Shown piece after piece: positions 32,892 to 44,261 of a DNA stretch of 64,000 bases (within the stretch, counting starts at the first letter, position 1; every line of letters starts with the position of its first letter). Both the position numbers and the translations under genes were made by a program. Under the pieces are notes generated by a model. That model ran no database searches and was not told the origin of the DNA. It saw only the letters and a program-made list of their open reading frames with translations. Origin of the DNA: Pseudopyrenochaeta lycopersici (taxonomy: Eukaryota > Ascomycota > Dothideomycetes > Pleosporales > Pseudopyrenochaetaceae); assembly GCA_003313425.1 (NCBI GenBank), contig NHZP01000001.1, forward strand, positions 2,170,001 to 2,234,000, read 5' to 3'.

Positions 32892-34686
32892 ATGGCATCC
32901 AAATCAACACCGGGCATTCTGTATGTGACTATGCAACCCAAAGAGGGTTTGCCAGATGCACAATTCCACGATTGGTAAGTTGACCTCCCGCAGCCGTATT
33001 CTCTCGACTTCAAAATTCCATCTGAGCCTCACTTCACCCGTTTCCTCTATCCCTGTTAATCGTCCACTCAGGTACCAAAACGAACACGGCCCTAATCGCC
33101 TACGCCTCCCGTTCTGTAACAATGGCTTCCGCTACCGCGCCAACGATCTTGAATCTCAGCCCGGCTCAAAGGAGAAGCCAGAATGGATGGCCATCTATGA
33201 CTTCGACGAGCTCGAGTGGTTGACACGGGAAGCGTACATCAAACTCCGTAGTGCACCAGTCCAGTCACAAAGAGAGAGAGACACTATGAAGCAGATCTTT
33301 GTTGATCGACGGAGCTATGATTTGCTGAAGGAATGGAAAGGCGACGATTTCAAGGATTTGCAGAAAGTTGAGAATGAAGGAGAGAAGAATGTCATGGTTG
33401 CTGTAAGCTTCGTGCTGCAGGAAGGAGAAGGAAATGAAGAGGAATTGCGCAAGTGGTATGAAGATGAACACGTTCCTCTACTGCAAAAAGTGCCTGGATG
33501 GAGACGAACACGGAGATTTGTGACAAGTTACTTGGATCTCGAAAGTGGGCATAAGACGGAGAAAGAGTATTTGGCGTTGCACGAGTATGCACCGCAGAAC
33601 GGACTCGGAGGTCCGGAGTTCAAGGCAGCGACGACGACAGAGTGGTGCGATAAAATTTACAAAAATGTTGTGCAAGCAAGGAAGAGAAGGGTGTATGATC
33701 TGTACTACACATTTGGGGCCGCGTCGCGTGATCTAAAGAGTCTTTCCTCAAGCGATACTGTTCCAGCGGAATTTGTGGAGGGCTTGACTAAGACTTCACC
33801 CGCACATCAAACGGAAGAGAAAAGACCGGCAATCAAAAGCTTCATAACGACAGAGGATGGTGTGCAAATACCCTACCTTCTGGAAGGCTCTTCCGACCCA
33901 AATGCGCCATTGCTTGTCCTTGCGAACAGCATCCTGGTCGACTATGGCATCTGGGACGACTTTGTAGCACACTTCTTGAAACTCACAAACAACAAATACC
34001 GCATCCTACGTTATAGCACACGTGGCCGCAACACTCTACCATCGGACTCCATCTCACCAATATCAGTGGACACCCTCACCACTGATGTCATTGCAATTCT
34101 CGATGCTCTTCGAGTGAAGACCGCGTCCATCGTCGGCGTCTCCCTTGGTGGCGCAACAGCACTTAACGCCGGTCTCTCGCATCCAGACCGCATCAAAGCG
34201 TTCATAGGCTGCGATACAAATGCTTTTGCCCCAGCCTCAAACGCTACTGCATGGAATGAGCGCGTCCAAGTCTGCGAGAAGGAAGGAGCCAAATCAGCAT
34301 CCGGAGAGCCCATTGTAGGCGAAGAGCTTGCAGAAGTGACAGTGCGTAGATGGTTCGTCAAGGAGTCCTATGATGACGCCGAGCTGGCGAAAAAGATCAA
34401 CCGCGTGAAGGATATGGTCAAATCAAACTCTTTGCCCGGCTTCCGCGACTCAGTGAAAGCGTTACATCAATACGACATCAGGGCCAAGATGGCTGCTTAC
34501 AAAGGTAAGGGTGCGTTCTTGGTTGGCGCTGGTGATGGTGTATTACCAAAGACCATGAAGGAGAATATGGCAGATAAGCTGGGCAATGGTGTTGAACTGA
34601 AGATTGTGGATCGAGCCGGGCACTTACCCATGGTGGAACAGCCTGAGGAGGTTGCCAAGTTTGTTGCGCAGTTTTTGGAGGGATAG
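32892..34686 (+). CDS. Fusion protein: EthD-like alpha/beta barrels plus 3-oxoadipate enol-lactonase-like hydrolase
   Basis: Two exons (32892-32974, 33072-34686; intron 97 nt) encode 565 residues. Residues about 1-230 contain two dimeric alpha/beta-barrel (EthD/Dabb-like) modules: the first has FHDWYQNEHGPNRL, the second RKWYEDEHVPLLQKVPGWRR, each with the W-Y-x-x-E-H-x-P signature. After a linker, residues about 280-565 form an alpha/beta hydrolase: an oxyanion region around LANSILVDYGIWDD, nucleophile Ser385 in GVSLGG, Asp516 in VGAGDG and His545 in RAGHLP. This part matches 3-oxoadipate enol-lactonases (PcaD type), which hydrolyse the enol-lactone to 3-oxoadipate. The barrel fold is shared with muconolactone isomerase, so the N-terminal half might isomerise the lactone before hydrolysis; that is inference. 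It is the third gene of the apparent pathway. Confidence 0.85.
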
Positions 34687-35810
34687 GTATATTGAAAGAA
34701 TTCGTAGTTAAAAAGGCGATTTTCATTCACTCAGCCTTGACACGCGTCCATGTGCTGCAATTCTAGTCAGAACACAATCGCCAACCTCGCGCTCTCAAGA
34801 TCATTTACTGATATTCCGGACAGTCTCGGTGTGCCGTAAAAGGTGGAAGAATAATGAAAATTCTAAACTACCAGGTTGCATATATTGAAATCTTAAAAAA
34901 CTACAGCCTTCTAATGGTCTCCAATACAAATGATAGGGGATGATCATTCTAACAATAGTCCACGAAATTACTACTGCAGAAACTCCACCCTTCTAAAAAA
35001 TTTCTACCACGTCTTCAAAGGGCTCGTGGGCATTTGCAATGACATGGATGATGTTCACAATGATGCAAAGTCTCGTTAATATCAAGGATATTGTGGATTG
35101 CGATTATTAGCGCTGGGGATGCAGATAGAGACGTGATTACGGTGCACAGCGCATCCACCGCCGCGCTGACTTCGACCGTTCCTTCTTCGAACGAATCCCT
35201 TCGGCTCGCTTCAAGGGACAGAATTGAATTCACCGAAGGTTTGTTTTACTCGCATGTTCGCTGTAAATCGAGCTCCATTTGTTTTGTAGTGGATGATAAA
35301 AAGACATTGAACGTGAATGCTGATTCGATCATACATCCGGTCTATATCGTGCGGCAATAAATTTGTAGAAAGATGGAGTTATTTTGACATCAGTTGGGAA
35401 ATAGACGCCATCAGTTATTTCATCATTTGACAGATGGGTCAAGCCAGCCCACAGAGAGCGAAAGAGGTCATCTGGTCTTTATCTTTTGCGAACCATGCGT
35501 TGATTTTGGGCCTACATGATCAATGCCCCTTGATAGACGTTGATTGAATACCTTCAACGCCCAGATCTATAAGGTTGAGATGTTTCGCCCTTCGCTTCCT
35601 TTTGGTTCCTGACAGATTTGACGAGTGATCTATTTTTCCTGATTCGTGCCCCACTTCCCCGCACCAAGCCCTTACTTGAGGTAACGTATACAGCTCCTTT
35701 AGAAGTTTTTACTTCCTCCTACATAGCAATAGGTCTTCTTTTTCATGGAGAAACATACTCTCGACGTTATATTGTTAACAATTTTATTCTTAGTCATCAA
35801 GCCAAAGTAC
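34687..35810. other. Gene-free spacer before the tRNA
   Basis: 1.1 kb of moderately AT-rich DNA without credible ORFs or repeats. Nothing recognised. Confidence 0.5.
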
Positions 35811-35897
35811 GGGCCGGTAACTCAGTGGTAGAGTGTAGGACTGCAGCTCACCAAAGCCGTCTTCCCGAAGTCACCGGTTCGACTCCGGTTCGGCCCT
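35811..35897 (+). tRNA. tRNA-Cys (anticodon GCA) with a short intron
   Basis: An 87-base cloverleaf. The 7-bp acceptor stem pairs gggccgg with tcggccc (35811-35817 / 35890-35896), discriminator T. D-arm actc/gagt has loop agtggta; T-arm accgg-ttcgact-ccggt is at 35873-35889. The anticodon loop reads c-t-GCA-g (anticodon 35843-35845). A 15-base intron at about 35847-35861, directly after position 37, is needed to close the anticodon stem, which then has one A-C mismatch and one G-U pair. The D-arm resembles eukaryotic tRNA-Cys. The internal A and B boxes are intact. Confidence 0.75.
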
Positions 35898-36335
35898 ATT
35901 CTTTTTGCTGCTTGTTACACCTCGTGCGTCTTTCAAAATACAAACATTGTTTATTGTTTACATTCCTGCTTCCCGATGCAGTACGGATGACAGGGTTGGT
36001 TGCCAAGGGTATGTAGTCCCGCGCATCCGAAGGCGGGGCTGACTTCAACCTTCAGGGTCCCAATGTCCTGTCGGGAAAGGTCTTCCTCTACTTCGGAACA
36101 TCTGTCTCCTGCAACTGTTATGGATCGTTCGGAGTGGCGGGAAGGTATGTGCCGTAACAAGCAGCACATGTAGTCTAATGCACTGGCGGAATGTCTAATC
36201 CACCGCCTTTTCACATGATATGAACTCTGTGCTCAAGTTCCCACAAGTAATACGCTGTTGCGACATTACTCTCTTCTCCCTTCCACTGCCTATTGATCTC
36301 ATTTTAAGTTTAAGCATCTCCACTGCACAACCAAC
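35898..36335. other. Spacer between tRNA-Cys and the first SDR gene
   Basis: 438 bases. A T-rich tract right after the tRNA (near 35899-35904) could act as the Pol III terminator. The rest presumably includes the SDR promoter. Confidence 0.5.
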
Positions 36336-37132
36336 ATGTCTATTAAGGACAAGGTCATCGTCATCACAGGTGCCGCTTCTGGCATGGGCTTTGAAACTGC
36401 CCGCCTCTTCGCTAGCAAAGGAGCGAAACTCTCGCTCGCAGATATTCAAGAGAAGCCATTGAAGGAACTCGAAGCAGAACTCCAGCAAGCAGGTGCTCAG
36501 GTCATCGCTCGAGTAGTAGATGTGAGCAACCGGAAGGATGTGGAAGAATGGATCAAAGCAACTGTTGAAAGATTTGGAAAGTTAGACGGCGCCGCCAATC
36601 TTGCTGGCGTTATCGGCAAGCAAAGTAACGTTGTTGATATTGAAGATGTTGATGATGCAGATTGGGACTTCATCATGGGTGTCAATGTTGTTGGACTGCG
36701 AAATTGCCTGCGGGCACAGGTTCCATTCATGAACGAGGGCAGTTCGATTGTGAACGCAGCGAGCATCCTAGGCCTTGTCGGCGCGGCGAAAAATCTCGCT
36801 TATTGTGCATCAAAACATGCCGTTGTGGGCATGTCGAGAGCAGCTGCAAAGGAGTTGGGGCCTAAGAAAATCAGAGTGAACTGCATCTGCCCGTAAGTGA
36901 TATTGGAAATCTCCTGATATATTTGCTGACTTTAAGCAGGGGACCGATCGATACACCCATGCTCAGAAAGGCGTATGAGATTAGAGGCTCACCTGTCGAT
37001 TACAGCTGGCTTCCGTTAGGCAGATCGGCTGACCAGAAAGAAGTACCTCCTCTTATTGAATTCCTGATATCTGATGCAGCATCCTTCATCACAGGGAATG
37101 CTATGCCCATAGATGGCGGATGGTATTGTTAG
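36336..37132 (+). CDS. Short-chain dehydrogenase/reductase (classical SDR)
   Basis: Two exons (36336-36892, 36940-37132; intron 47 nt) give 249 residues, the usual size of a classical SDR. Cofactor motif TGAASGMG is at residues 11-18; Asp36 in LAD at the end of beta-2 favours NAD(H). The catalytic Ser143 is in NAASILG and Tyr156/Lys160 in YCASK. The C-terminus closes with FITGNAMPIDGGW, typical of the family. It may oxidise an alcohol or dihydrodiol intermediate given the aromatic-catabolic neighbours, but SDR sequence does not fix substrate. No targeting signal is seen. Confidence 0.9.
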
Positions 37133-38053
37133 ATAGGTTGGAAGAAATTAATTTTCTAGATTTCAACCAAGCTTCCAATTATGGTGATGCCACTGCTCCA
37201 AAAAAAAGATGAGGCTGGTATCTAGAAACTACATGAATTTCTCCGGATCCGTATCTCCAAAGATTAAATCACACGCATGAGCTTCATTTCCGCAACAATC
37301 TTTCGCCTTTGAGTGCGGTGTGCCGACAGCCAACTGATCTGTATCATCGTTCAGGCGAGCTGCATTAACAAGCACTTTCATTCGGGTCTAAAATTACCAG
37401 AATGAATGTCAGCTTCTGACCTTGCGTATTGAAAACAAAAAGTCGATAGACATGCATGCGAGAAATTCTTTGGCAACCTGTAAACATTTTCTAGTTGGGC
37501 CTATATCGATTCAATGAATGGAAATTCAAAAGGCAAGTAGCGTTGAAAGCAGAACTTCAGTTGAATATGGCTGGACCTTGGACTCGAGCAACGACAACGG
37601 TTTCGTATGGTTGCACGGAAAGGCAGCGTCATGGCGCGCATTCTATGATTCACAAACGCCGGTCATCACATCGATCATGACTCGAAGTTTTGAACCTCTC
37701 AATCGTGAATTTGGCGGGCAGGCACAGCAAATGGCAAGAAAATGACTGGACGAACATACATCACGCTTCAAGATGCAGCCGCGATAATGTTTCGATCAAC
37801 CTTGTATTTTAACGAACTTGAACAACCCAACTCAATCGTTGTACTTGTGTAGCGTTGTGTTACGTTGGACCCCTCATTTCACGGTAGCGGGCGTCTGATC
37901 GGATCTTCGGTTCCACTTAGCCGGGCGTGTCTGACAGAACTACAACTTGAAATGGGATAACCTCAAGAGCTTCCCCAGAATTTGCCGATTCTTGAGAAGT
38001 CCTCAATACCAAATCATCATTCTTCGATCATTGAGCAAAACGGACGCATCAAA
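37133..38053. other. Spacer between the two SDR genes
   Basis: 920 bases. A 75-codon ORF at 37518-37745 has no recognisable motif and no good splice partner; it may be an unresolved small gene or chance. Otherwise presumably promoter of the second SDR. Confidence 0.45.
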
Positions 38054-39081
38054 ATGTCATCTATAGACCAGCCGCTGAACGATAAGATCCTCCTCCTCAC
38101 AGGAGGTGCCTCGGGTATTCTCTACCATTTCAGAACCGTACAAGTACCAACTCCTAACAGTATCAGGTATTGGCCTCTCCGTGACAAAACAAGCTCACGA
38201 ACTGGGCGCCAAAGTCCTAGTCGCCGACATCAAAACCACGCCCGACTTCGATTCGTTCGCTGCAGGCAAACATAATATTCTCTACGTACAATCCGATGTC
38301 ACTAAATGGTCTGATTTTGACAAAATTTTCAATGCTTGTGAAAAGAAATGGAATGATGTTCCTGATGCGTACGGTATCTGCGCTGGCCTGTTTGACCCGC
38401 CGTTCTCAAATTTCTGGCAAGATCCGGAACAAGAGGAAGGTTATAAGCAGGTCGATGTTAATGTGAATCATCCAATTAAGTTGACGAGGTTAGCGTTGAG
38501 GAAGAGTCTGGGAAGGGGAAAGAGGGCGAGTGTGTGTATCATCGTGAGTTTCCTTCTGTTCTCTGGAGAAATAATCGCATTAGTGTATAAACGCAATCTT
38601 CGTAAACTTTTGATGATTGATCTTAAACTGACAGGCACGACAGGCGTCCGTCGGGGGGCTGACAGGCAGCATCGCCGCCCCTCTCTATTGCGCAACGAAG
38701 CATGCAATGGTTGGATTCGTCAAATCCATGAAGGACACCGAACCTCTTACTGGCGTCAAGGTCACAACGCTCTGCCCTGGCGGTGTACTTACACCGCTTT
38801 TCGACCCTGTTAAATTGAAGCAATATTCCGTTACCGAGGCTCGGTCTCTCACCGCTGAGACTTGCGCTACGCATCTATTGGATCTATTGCAGAAGAAGGA
38901 GTATCCTTGTGGGAGTGTCCTCGAAGTCACATTGGCAGGAAGCAGATTGATCCCAGAGTGGAATGTGTCACCCCCGGAAGGTCAAGGAGCAGGACAGGAA
39001 ATGATGGATGAGCAGTTCATTGATAACCTGTTGGCTCCAATCAAGAAAACGCTAGATAGTGAAAGAGCATCAAAATTGTAA
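38054..39081 (+). CDS. Short-chain dehydrogenase (15-hydroxyprostaglandin dehydrogenase-like), peroxisomal signal
   Basis: Three exons (38054-38114, 38167-38543, 38635-39081; introns 52 and 91 nt) encode 294 residues. The glycine motif LLTGGASGIG is split by the first intron. VADI ends beta-2 with Asp. Tyr-x3-Lys occurs as LYCATKHA in exon 3; the usual serine region just before reads QASVGG, a little atypical. The N-A-G-like motif appears as ICAGLF. The protein ends Ser-Lys-Leu, a canonical PTS1, so a peroxisomal location is expected. Relatives oxidise secondary alcohols with NAD+. It follows another SDR gene on the same strand, and together they may supply redox steps for the adjacent aromatic genes. 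Confidence 0.83.
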
Positions 39082-39577
39082 ATTTTTAACACATAAAGCT
39101 CTTTGAACCTGGGCTCATGGTCTGACGGCCTCCAGCACTTATTTAGTAGGGTAGAATAGACATGTGTCATGAAGCGTCTCTTTAGTTGTAAAAAGAAATT
39201 ATTGAATGCTGAAGCTTTTACACAAAGTCAAGTCTACTTGATTCTGTCATGCCATAAACAGATGAAGGAAAGGCGGAAGCGACATACCTTTTCAAATTAA
39301 TTCTTTCAAATTCGAGGGTATCACGCCATGCTACGTGAGAAGATTAAGTCTCAAGAATCTCGGTTTTCGTAACCGGCTTTGATAGCGTTCTCGATATTTA
39401 GCTAGCGTAACTGATTCAAATTTTTTGATGCGCTGTTACTATTGTTCGTACTCCGGACTTACAAATATACTCTTCTATTTGACTCCTACCGAATCTTGCA
39501 CAGTGACGATGAACTAGGCTTCGGACTCGCAGGCTTCCAGCGTGGCTGGAATGTATACACGTGCTCCAATCAGACCG
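39082..39577. other. Convergent spacer between SDR and NmrA-like genes
   Basis: About 500 bases between two facing 3' ends. No ORF, RNA or repeat of note. Confidence 0.5.
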
Positions 39578-40625
39578 CTATTTTTTGCTTCCGAACCTCT
39601 CCTGAAAATATCGCTCAAATGGCGTGATTTCGAGATCCGAGAATATCCCATTATGGATCTGACTCTTCGGCCGCAGAAACTCACCTTTCCCTTGCGTCCC
39701 CTTCACCAAATACCAGAAGTCTACCGGGAACGCACTCTGACTGAGTTCCTTCGGCGCTTTACTAGGGTCCGCCCAAACTTCGTGCATCGCATCCTCACTT
39801 TGAACATCGAGCTCTGCCTTCTTGCCAGAATATTTCTCCAAAAGTCGGGCGATGGAGGAATGAGAGATGGTATCGCTGACAACGTTGAGGTATTGGTTCT
39901 CCGATTTCGCCGGCTCGAGAAGTGTAGCGACAAGGAAGTTGGCAAAGTCATCCAGGTGTGTATAATCTGCTTCAGCGTCCGGATTACCGATGACATGAAT
40001 GATGTATTTGTCTACTGAGCTTGGGAATTGCGTCCACGGGCACCAGACATTCTCACGATCTTGGTTGTAGAAGTCTCCGCAGCCGATCATGGTGAAACTC
40101 ATTTTTCCGGAACGAATGGCGGGATGAAGGACGGCACGCTCATTTACCCTGAATTTTCTTAGTACTTTTGAACGAATGTATATGTGGAAGGACAACTTAC
40201 TTAGCTTTCACATTCCACGCCGGATGGATGTATCCCATTGAGTCGCCTGGTTTCCGATAGATTTGATGAAATCCGTACTCACTTGGATAAAATCTTTTGA
40301 CTCCAGCATCTGCAGCGGCATCCTGAATTGTACCCTGGGCTTCCAAAGCGGGACCGTTAAGCGCGCTGACCACTGCATCCACGCCTGCAAGGTCCTTAGC
40401 GAGGCTATCGCGAGTTGCGCACTCAAGGTCGAAAGTTTTCACTTTCACATTGCTTGATTGCTGAAGCTCCGAGCCAGGAGGAATAAATCCAATAACTTCA
40501 AAAGTTTGCTTTTTGGATGAAGTTAAAGCCTGCAGAATGCGTTCTCCAATTTGTCCGTTGGCGCCGAAGAGCGCGATCGTCGTGAGAATTTCTGGTGAAG
40601 TGTGAGTATTCTTGGAATTGGCCAT
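39578..40625 (-). CDS. NmrA-like / isoflavone-reductase-like NAD(P)-binding protein
   Basis: Two exons (40625-40201, 40148-39578; 52-nt intron with donor gtaagt) give 331 residues. The N-terminal Rossmann fold has ALFGANGQIGERI (G-x2-G-x2-G). Then DAVVSALNGPALEAQGTIQDAAADAGVKRFYPSEYGF is the conserved core of fungal isoflavone-reductase/pinoresinol-reductase-like NmrA proteins. In this family such proteins either reduce aromatic or phenolic substrates with NADPH or act as redox-sensing regulators. Its place at the edge of a phenolic-catabolism neighbourhood makes an enzymatic or NmrA-type regulatory role plausible, but neither is shown. Confidence 0.85.
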
Positions 40626-41127
40626 GACGAGTTTGCTTCTCGCGTTCTGAATGTATGATTTGTCAAATTTGCTGATAGAACGATGGTTGATTTGGTCTAC
40701 TGCTGTACTAATGTATTGCGATCGAGGCCATGACGCAACGATTGCCAGTATATGATGTTGGTGCGATTAGTACTTGACGAGTGGGAGCTCTGTTACGCAG
40801 CTCCATAGCATAGTTTGGAAATGATTTTAGAATATACTCCATGCAGACCCATATAAGGTGCTATTTGTATCCTATTTTTGGGGTTGAGAGGCCGGTCCGC
40901 CAGAACAGGCTAGTAAGCCAGGGCCAATCATGTTCGCCAGTCATATCATTTGAGAGTGGCACGGAGAGCATATCAATATTTAGGTTTTTCAGCGCTGCTT
41001 CGGACGTACTGTATGAAGGAATGCATTGTATTGGATTGATTAAATCTGTGTACGGTGGCCACTATTGCAATGTGGTCAGGCTAGCGTAAAGCACTGAAAT
41101 ACGAAGCTCAAGTCATTACCTCACTTA
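40626..41127. other. Spacer upstream of the NmrA-like gene
   Basis: 500 bases, presumably the NmrA-like promoter and the 3' flank of the F-box gene. No other feature. Confidence 0.5.
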
Positions 41128-42633
41128 TCAGCCTTCTGTCATAACAATGCCCCCAACCTTACTGTCAAATTCTCGCTTCCATTGCGGCATCATAGACCTC
41201 GGTCTTGGATTGGGAACGTCGTTATCAAAGACCTCCAAGATGATTGAGTGGTCGTCTGCTATGCTTTGCGCTGTACCAGATCTGTACTGCCGTATCACTG
41301 CCTTATGTAACAAGAGCAATTTGTCCTGTCGCCGATCTATAATATTCTTAAATAGTGCATATAGTGCTATTTCTGATGGTTGCGGAAAATCCGTGTTTAC
41401 GTGCAACTCCCGGATGCTCGCAGGCAACATGTCGCCCATGCACGGGATGTCGATATGTGTCCATGCTTTTGCGTTTTCGGGAATTTTAGCATCGCGACCA
41501 AGTCGCTGTCCGCTTTCCAATGGTGGCCCACAGAATGCTTCAACGTCTACTTCGAGCTTCTCAAGCTTATGAAATCGCATGAACGAAGAAAGACCGTTAA
41601 CAACCTCGCCGTGCAATTCGTCGATTGTGATGGCAAGCTCGAGTAATCGCTCGCCGCAAAAGTTTGCTATCGTTTCTAAAAATTCTCCCGGGTTCCAATC
41701 ATATTCGAGGCCGTCCCACTTCGTTTGGTGCGAGTACTTCAACGTTGTAAGATTTGGCGTGTGGGCTAGCAAGACGGACAAACCTGTCGCATCTATGCAG
41801 CAGCACGCAAGTTCAATCTTGGTTAAAGGTGACTTAAGATTTATATTGGGCCATGTGAATGGTATACCTCCCCAATCTTCATCGACAGCTACGCAGCTGA
41901 CGGCATAAATATTTCGAATGCTCTCGAGGACCATGAAGGGCTGAATACACTGCAACCCAACTCTAACGTCATAGCCCTCCTCAACGAATGGAAGCAGGGT
42001 TTCCAGCAGCCCTAGCGGTTTGATGCCTCGACTTTGACTATTTGAGAGGGTGATTAGGGACTCGATAGATGGTACAAGAGTTTCGTGTACCTCGGTGTTT
42101 CGAACCTCGTGCCATCTGTCCGGCAGTTGCAAGGTCTTGAGATTAGGTAAGAGAGACAACAAAGCAATGGTAGCGTATAGCTTGTCTGAGTCTTCTCCTT
42201 CATCCAGAGCATCTTCGTCTACTATTTGATCCCACCAGCTTTCTGTAGCTGCCTTAGCGAAGTACTCAGCGTTACACAACAATTTCTTGATATTTCCCAT
42301 GGCAATGTTGTCCTCGCGAAAATCGTAGGAATCTGGATCGGAGTGAAGGTTCGCCATCGGACGCCGATCCCACAGGCTTAAGGATTCGATGTAGTCCGCG
42401 ATGAGAGGTTCACGTGATATGTCATGTAGAATGCTGAGGGTATCGGCACGACTTGTCAAACGTGCATTCGTCGTATAATTCCATGCTCTTTTGAGGGCAT
42501 TGTGACGGGTGATCTGGGACTTTGATCGTTCATATACTGCTTTGCATGAGAGCGCAAATCCCTCGAGTCCACTTGGTAATGTAAGGTCGATTACGAGATC
42601 GAGAATCTCTGGAGGCATGTCGAGAAGTCCCAT
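41128..42633 (-). CDS. F-box-like protein of unknown target
   Basis: 501 residues from MGLLDMPPEILDLVIDL, a weak but recognisable F-box start (L-x-x-P-x-E-I) with SCKAVYERS in the place of the second F-box helix. The rest has scattered leucine-rich segments such as LLSLLPNLKTLQLPDRW and NLTTLKYSHQTKWDGLEYDW, resembling the large families of fungal F-box/LRR-like proteins that may recruit substrates to SCF ubiquitin ligases. The frame is open 78 codons further upstream, but that extension is not needed for the domain. No intron needed. The substrate is unknown. Confidence 0.65.
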   Translation of the reverse strand: MGLLDMPPEILDLVIDLTLPSGLEGFALSCKAVYERSKSQITRHNALKRAWNYTTNARLTSRADTLSILHDISREPLIADYIESLSLWDRRPMANLHSDPDSYDFREDNIAMGNIKKLLCNAEYFAKAATESWWDQIVDEDALDEGEDSDKLYATIALLSLLPNLKTLQLPDRWHEVRNTEVHETLVPSIESLITLSNSQSRGIKPLGLLETLLPFVEEGYDVRVGLQCIQPFMVLESIRNIYAVSCVAVDEDWGGIPFTWPNINLKSPLTKIELACCCIDATGLSVLLAHTPNLTTLKYSHQTKWDGLEYDWNPGEFLETIANFCGERLLELAITIDELHGEVVNGLSSFMRFHKLEKLEVDVEAFCGPPLESGQRLGRDAKIPENAKAWTHIDIPCMGDMLPASIRELHVNTDFPQPSEIALYALFKNIIDRRQDKLLLLHKAVIRQYRSGTAQSIADDHSIILEVFDNDVPNPRPRSMMPQWKREFDSKVGGIVMTEG

Positions 42634-44261
42634 ATTGGCGGCTGGAATCGGGCGAACGATGTAAAGAGAACGGTTGGGCTGGACTATAGGCGGCGATAAA
42701 AGACTCTTTCGATTGGTGTGAAGCACCCCAGAAGTTTTGGCGATAGAATCACCGAGATGGTCCCTTAGCAATGACAAGATCGCAGGTGCAAAAATTGCAG
42801 GTGCGCAAATGCGCAGCAATGTGCGGAGGTCTACCGGGAACAGGTTCGCAACAGACATGAGGCACAAGGATCTTCGAGACTATTGGACCGGGAGCATTCG
42901 CCGAGAACTCACACTCTGTGGTGGGGTTGGGAATCTTTGCCCCGGTACACTTACTTCTTCAGTGTTAGTTTCAACGTTAGGCTCCAATGAACATCCTTCT
43001 TATCATGATTGTTTGCACAAGTAGCGTGTCTACAGTTGCTGATCGGTAATATAATCGTGATCGATAAAGTAGAGTCGTGCGATATATATATGGAACAAGA
43101 GCAAAGCTTTCTTGTTGTCGCGCAACAAAGTTGCTCAGCATGATAAATGGACTCGGTCAGCAAGAAGAATACGGAACTAACATCATCCTATTCGTTGATT
43201 TATGAACACTCGAGGTCCTCTAGCATTCTTGTTAATCGCTCTAGCTAGAAATTGTTGCTACAATATAGCCGTTACGTGCTGCAAACTAGTACGAAACTTC
43301 TCTTCAGGGTTGCTCTTTCAATGAGATGATGATGAACGTATACTGCCTGTTTTGATTTGCCTGCAGCTGGCAGATGCCACCAATACTGTAATCAATCGCT
43401 GCCACGCATTGAACACTGGTTTTGATTGCAAGAGGACCAGACGATGAATGAATCCACCAGTCCATCTGTATGATACAGAAACAGAGACTAAATCTGCAGC
43501 CCGCCAACGTCCCCGTATCTTAAACAGTGTGCACTTTATCGAGTTACATCAAGAGTAGTGCCATCAAGATCAATTCTTGGCCGCTTTGTTTAATCGCATG
43601 GGTAAGCGCAGAACGATTTTCCTGCTACTGCCTTAATTGTTAACCTCTGAGAGCGCGGATTGATCCGTTTGTGGAAATCCTTGTAGGCTAACCCATCAGA
43701 CTGTAGTTTCCTATCTATTTCAAAGAAGAATTTAAAATTTGGCTGAAGCCAGACCTTCCGCAGAAAGTGATAGAGAGCACACCGCTGTAGTACCTTTGCG
43801 GCTCACGATGGTACCTAAACCCGCGAGCAAGCTCTCCAATCGGATTAGCCAAATGTAGTCCTAGTTGATGTTCATCGTACACCACATCATTTTACTAATT
43901 TTTGCTTGTATGGAACAAGGCGCACCAGCAACAAACACTGTTTGTGTTCATGCAAATCGCCGCACTAGAGGATCCTTTCGAGGCGGACTCATGCCGACCA
44001 AGAATGTTGGTGCGATGTTTAAGAAACAGCTTATCCAGTTCGTTCTGGCTGGGTAGAGAGACGTGAAAGACCGGTAATGATGGCAAGTTTGGCTTAATTA
44101 TTGAGTCTAGGTGACGGACGAGGTCCTAGCGCACTAGCGCGCGGCTGGCTGATACCTGCCACTTGTGGAACGATATCAACACTACGACGCGTAAAGAGGA
44201 CTAAAATCTCCTCGCCCCATCATTTCTAGCTTCTGCGGCGAGTATATGAGCAATATTCGAT
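42634..44261. other. Gene-free stretch upstream of the F-box-like gene
   Basis: 1.6 kb. The proximal part may include the F-box promoter and a possible N-terminal extension to 42867. Remaining ORFs are about 60-95 codons without motifs. Nothing else recognised. Confidence 0.45.

Noticed and set aside
35811..35897. Reading the tRNA as an intron-less type II (Leu/Ser) tRNA because of its 87-base length
   Set aside because: Without an intron the anticodon stem does not pair, whereas the Cys model gives a good cloverleaf with one mismatch.
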